Origin: Pseudomonas sp. R37(2017)
Lineage (GTDB): Bacteria; Pseudomonadota; Gammaproteobacteria; Pseudomonadales; Pseudomonadaceae
Assembly: GCF_002113375.1 (NCBI RefSeq)
Contig: NZ_NEHO01000010.1
Span: 144,246-208,245, forward strand
Direction of reading: 5' to 3'
DNA length: 64,000 nucleotides
Below are positions 61,232-64,000 of the stretch, in pieces; the stretch's first letter is position 1, and each line of letters starts with the position of its first letter. The translations under genes and the position numbers were made by a program. The notes under the pieces are model-generated. The model was not told where the DNA came from and searched no databases. It saw only the letters and a program-made list of their open reading frames with translations.

Positions 61232-62086
61232 ATGAGCGAACGCCCCGAAGAGCCAAACCAGGCTTCTGACGCCGAAAGCCTGCTGCCCGTCGATGAACAT
61301 GTCGAGGAGGGCCATGACGCTGAAGGTCGTAAAGTCCGGCATCGTGGTATCTATCTTCTGCCGAACCTGTTCACCACTGCGAACCTGTTCGCAGGGTTCT
61401 ATTCCATCATCAACTCGATGAGCGCCCAGGCAGCCCTGAGTGCTGGTGACTCGGCCAATGCGAGCAAGTATTTCGCGTTTGCGGCCATCGCGATCTTCGT
61501 CGCAATGGTGCTCGACGGCCTCGATGGTCGCGTGGCCCGCATGACCAATACCCAGAGCGCCTTTGGTGCCGAGTACGACTCGCTGTCGGACATGGTTGCT
61601 TTTGGTGTGGCACCGGCATTGCTGGCTTTCGGTTGGGCGCTGGGCGACATGGGCAAGGTTGGCTGGATGGTTGCCTTCATCTATGTGGCGGGCGCGGCAT
61701 TGCGTCTTGCGCGCTTCAACACTCAGGTCGGCACTGCGGACAAGCGTTACTTCATCGGTCTGGCCAGTCCTGCCGCTGCGGGTGTGGTTGCAGGCATCGT
61801 CTGGGCGTTCAGCGACTACGGTATCCAGGGTTCCAAGATGTCTTTCCTGGTTGCGCTGATGGTTGCCGCCGCCGGTATGCTGATGGTCAGCAACATCAAG
61901 TACAACAGCTTCAAGGAGCTGGACCTGAAGGGGCGAGTGCCTTTCGTGGCGATTCTCGCTGTGGTACTGGTGTTCGCGGTGGTGTTCAGTGACCCTCCGC
62001 GCATTCTGCTGCTGGTGTTTCTCGCCTATGCGGCCTCCGGTCCGGTTCAATACCTGTTACGTCTTCGCCGTAACAAGAGCGCGTAA
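61232..62086 (+). CDS. pssA: CDP-diacylglycerol-serine O-phosphatidyltransferase
   Basis: PssA makes phosphatidylserine, the precursor of phosphatidylethanolamine. The protein has about 284 residues from the ATG at 61232; the ATG at 61226 is too close to the AAGG site. It has about eight membrane helices and the CDP-alcohol phosphotransferase motif DGLDGRVARMTNTQSAFGAEYDSLSD, the three metal-binding Asp residues being in DG, D and D. It follows ilvC after a terminator, so it has its own promoter. Confidence 0.94.
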   Translation: MSERPEEPNQASDAESLLPVDEHVEEGHDAEGRKVRHRGIYLLPNLFTTANLFAGFYSIINSMSAQAALSAGDSANASKYFAFAAIAIFVAMVLDGLDGRVARMTNTQSAFGAEYDSLSDMVAFGVAPALLAFGWALGDMGKVGWMVAFIYVAGAALRLARFNTQVGTADKRYFIGLASPAAAGVVAGIVWAFSDYGIQGSKMSFLVALMVAAAGMLMVSNIKYNSFKELDLKGRVPFVAILAVVLVFAVVFSDPPRILLLVFLAYAASGPVQYLLRLRRNKSA

Positions 62087-62144
62087 TTTCCCTCATACTC
62101 CGCAGTCTATGGGTGCATCTGTCCTCCAAAGCTGCGGAGTAACC

Positions 62145-63158
62145 ATGCTGATCAAAGTCTCCAAAGCGTCCGACTGCCACGAGTCGGACGTCACGCCTGA
62201 ATCCCTCTATCTGTCTCGACGCAAAGTGCTTGGCGCCACGGTTGCCGGCTTTGCCCTGGGCAGCCTGTCGCAATGGGCCAGCGCTGGCGACGCTGTGCGC
62301 TACTCGGATGTTGAACCCGGCAAGGCGCCTTCGTGGTTCAGTGAAAAACTTCCGGCTACCCGGTGGGGTGCGATCACCGTCAAGGACGAGGCAATCACGC
62401 CGTTCAAGGATGCGACCCACTACAACAACTTCTACGAGTTCGGCACCGAAAAAGGTGATCCGGCCGCCAATGCCGGCACCCTTAAGACGGAACCGTGGAC
62501 AGTGGTGGTGGACGGGGAGGTAGGCAAGCCAGGGCGATATGCACTGGAAGACTTCATGAAGCCGTATCGGTTGGAGGAGCGAATCTACCGGCTGCGCTGC
62601 GTCGAAGCCTGGTCGATGGTCATTCCCTGGATCGGTTTTCCTCTCTCGACCTTGCTCAAGGAAGTCGAGCCGACCTCGAAAGCCAGATTCATCCGTTTTG
62701 AAACCCTGCGGGACCCCAAAAGCATGCCGGGTCAGCGCTCTGGTTTTGCCTTGATTGACTGGCCGTATGTAGAAGGGCTGCGGTTGGACGAGGCGATGAA
62801 CCCTTTGGCGATTCTTGCGGTGGGAATGTATGGGCGTGAGTTGCCGAATCAGAACGGTGCACCACTGCGTCTGGTGGTGCCATGGAAGTACGGCTTTAAA
62901 AGCATCAAGTCGATCGTTCGGATCAGTTTGGTAAGTGAGCAGCCAAAAACCACCTGGCAGAGTATTGCTTCGGACGAGTACGGCTTCTACGCCAATGTTA
63001 ATCCGACGGTAGACCATCCGCGCTGGACTCAGGCTCGGGAGCGGCGTTTGCCGAGCGGCCTGTTCAAGCCGAATGTGCGTGACACGCAAATGTTCAATGG
63101 TTACGCGGATGAAGTCGCTTCTCTATATGCAGGGCTCGATCTGCGGAAGAACTACTGA
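62145..63158 (+). CDS. msrP: Periplasmic methionine sulfoxide reductase, molybdopterin subunit
   Basis: MsrP repairs oxidised methionine in periplasmic proteins. The 337-residue protein has a twin-arginine leader (SRRKVLGATVAGFALGSLSQ), so it is exported folded with its molybdenum cofactor. The Mo ligand Cys is in RLRCVEAWSM, and WTVVVDGEVGKPG and NGAPLRLVVPWKYGFKSIKS are typical of the sulfite-oxidase fold. GGAG precedes the ATG; the longer frame has no Tat leader at its end. The stop overlaps the msrQ start (TGATG). Confidence 0.95.
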   Translation: MLIKVSKASDCHESDVTPESLYLSRRKVLGATVAGFALGSLSQWASAGDAVRYSDVEPGKAPSWFSEKLPATRWGAITVKDEAITPFKDATHYNNFYEFGTEKGDPAANAGTLKTEPWTVVVDGEVGKPGRYALEDFMKPYRLEERIYRLRCVEAWSMVIPWIGFPLSTLLKEVEPTSKARFIRFETLRDPKSMPGQRSGFALIDWPYVEGLRLDEAMNPLAILAVGMYGRELPNQNGAPLRLVVPWKYGFKSIKSIVRISLVSEQPKTTWQSIASDEYGFYANVNPTVDHPRWTQARERRLPSGLFKPNVRDTQMFNGYADEVASLYAGLDLRKNY

Positions 63159-63778
63159 TGCGATATTCGCTTTGGCGCCTGTCTGTTTTTGTTGTAACGA
63201 TGGTGTGGCCGCTGTTGTGGTTGTACCAGGCCTGGACAGATGTACTTGGACCGGACCCGGGCAAAGTGTTGGTTGATCGATTGGGACTGGGCGCACTTGT
63301 TCTTTTGCTTGTTACATTGAGCATGACGCCGCTGCAGAGGTTGACTGGTTGGGCGGGGTGGATTGCGGTCCGGCGGCAACTGGGGTTGTGGTGCTTTGCT
63401 TATGTAGCGCTGCACTTGAGTGCCTATCTGGCATTTATCCTTGGTTTCGATTGGTCGCAGCTTGGAGTGGAGCTGCGCAAGCGTCCGTACATTATTGTCG
63501 GGGCATTGGGTTTCTTGTGTTTGCTGGCGTTGGCGTGCACTTCCAATCGATACAGTCAGCGACGTTTGGGAGGGCTATGGAGGAAGCTGCATCGTCTGGC
63601 TTATTTGATTCTCGTGCTTGGATTGCTGCATATGCTGTGGATTGTGCGCGCCGACCTGAAGGAGTGGGCGATCTATGCATCTATAGGTGCGTTGCTTTTA
63701 GTGCTGCGGCTGCCGCCGTTGGCTCGTCGAATCCCGCGTTTTATGGCCAAAAAGGTCACTTCTGCCAAAAAGGCGTAA
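63158..63778 (+). CDS. msrQ: MsrQ, heme-binding membrane subunit
   Basis: MsrQ passes electrons from the quinone pool to MsrP. The 206-residue protein has about six membrane helices and conserved His in WCFAYVALHLSAYL and RLAYLILVLGLLHML, which are heme ligands. LGPDPGKVLVDRLG and TPLQRLTGW are typical of the YedZ family. The start overlaps the msrP stop, so both are co-translated. Confidence 0.94.
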   Translation: MRYSLWRLSVFVVTMVWPLLWLYQAWTDVLGPDPGKVLVDRLGLGALVLLLVTLSMTPLQRLTGWAGWIAVRRQLGLWCFAYVALHLSAYLAFILGFDWSQLGVELRKRPYIIVGALGFLCLLALACTSNRYSQRRLGGLWRKLHRLAYLILVLGLLHMLWIVRADLKEWAIYASIGALLLVLRLPPLARRIPRFMAKKVTSAKKA

Positions 63779-63785
63779 TTAGTGG

Positions 63786-63813
63786 TTGACGGCAGATTCC
63801 AGATGTCTATAAT
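63786..63813 (+). promoter_or_regulatory. rRNA operon promoter, first copy
   Basis: TTGACG (63786-63791) and a perfect TATAAT (63808-63813) are 16 bp apart. A TCGCCCC discriminator follows. Confidence 0.75.
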
Positions 63814-63875
63814 TCGCCCCACTTCCGGCGCAGTCGAAACGAAAAACTCCTTGATAAACAACGAGTTACGCAGTT

Positions 63876-63903
63876 TTGACAGCAGGTTGCTTCAGTTCAT
63901 AGA
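63876..63903 (+). promoter_or_regulatory. Weaker possible rRNA promoter
   Basis: TTGACA (63876-63881) lies 16 bp from CATAGA (63898-63903). The -10 is poor. Confidence 0.35.
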
Positions 63904-63930
63904 AGCCGCCAGGGAGTTGAAAAAGAGGTG

Positions 63931-63958
63931 TTGACAGCAGCGAGTAACGCTGTAGAAT
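63931..63958 (+). promoter_or_regulatory. rRNA operon promoter, nearest to the 16S gene in the window
   Basis: TTGACA (63931-63936) and TAGAAT (63953-63958) are 16 bp apart. The following GAAGCGCAAGTGGTTGAA leader resembles that of Pseudomonas 16S operons, from memory. The rRNA genes lie beyond base 64000. Confidence 0.8.
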
Positions 63959-64000
63959 TCGCCTCCCGCTGACGAGAGATCTGAAGCGCAAGTGGTTGAA

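Overview
This window looks like core chromosome of a Pseudomonas of the P. fluorescens group. Three things suggest this: the conserved gene order acsA-pgi-panDCB-folK-pcnB-crcZ-cbrB-cbrA-cbrX-gluQRS-dksA, protein sequences I recognise as close to P. aeruginosa and P. fluorescens homologues, and several REP-type palindromes (GAGC.GCTC pairs) between genes. I see no prophage, insertion sequence with a transposase, CRISPR array or integron. The assignment is recognition from memory, not a database search.

Layout. 1-7.1 kb: 3' end of ispH, then a minor-pilin cluster (fimT, fimU, pilV, pilW, pilX, a small secreted protein, pilE), thiO, pilR and a decayed remnant of pilS. 7.1-13.0 kb: PP0621-family protein, bamD, rluD, pgeF and clpB (heat-shock-like promoter). 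13.2-13.8 kb: tRNA Asn-Pro-Lys-Pro. 13.9-16.9 kb: ndh, a striking 268-bp fold-back element, a 57-residue DUF3094 gene, a MOSC protein and a DUF1780 protein. 17.1-21.2 kb: a benzoate-type transport trio (MFS, BenE, OprD-family porin), then DUF2790. 21.3-26.6 kb: a LysR regulator, a membrane protein, yacG-coaE-pilD-pilC, and divergent pilA with a sigma-54 promoter. 27-33 kb: BON protein, DUF2845, a DUF748/OmpA-like giant, an RlmI-like methyltransferase and an MpaB/DUF2236 protein. 33-48.3 kb: acsA, pgi, pan genes, folK, pcnB, crcZ sRNA, cbrB, cbrA, cbrX, gluQRS, dksA. 48.6-57.3 kb: aminotransferase, sfsA, Rieske protein, PrrF sRNA, TfoX-C protein, pentapeptide protein, a kinase/ATPase fusion, mrcB-lpoP-yqcC. 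57.8-63.8 kb: ilvI-ilvH-ilvC, pssA, msrP-msrQ. The last 220 bases carry tandem promoters and a leader typical of a ribosomal RNA operon, whose 16S gene lies beyond the window.

How the parts work together. The CbrX/CbrA/CbrB system drives the crcZ small RNA from a sigma-54 promoter; CrcZ titrates Hfq/Crc and relieves carbon catabolite repression. PrrF is the Fur-controlled iron-sparing sRNA. The type IV pilus genes look partly decayed: pilS is reduced to about 106 codons, no pilB lies between pilA and pilC, and a 137-residue protein sits where pilY1/pilY2 are expected. PilR, the pilA sigma-54 promoter and the minor pilins remain.

The most unusual items are the 268-bp fold-back element at 15235-15502, the eroded pilus regulation and assembly genes, and an 8-bp triplicate repeat directly before the MpaB-family gene. 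Most other features are well-conserved Pseudomonas biology. I did not find a convincing wholly new multi-gene system.
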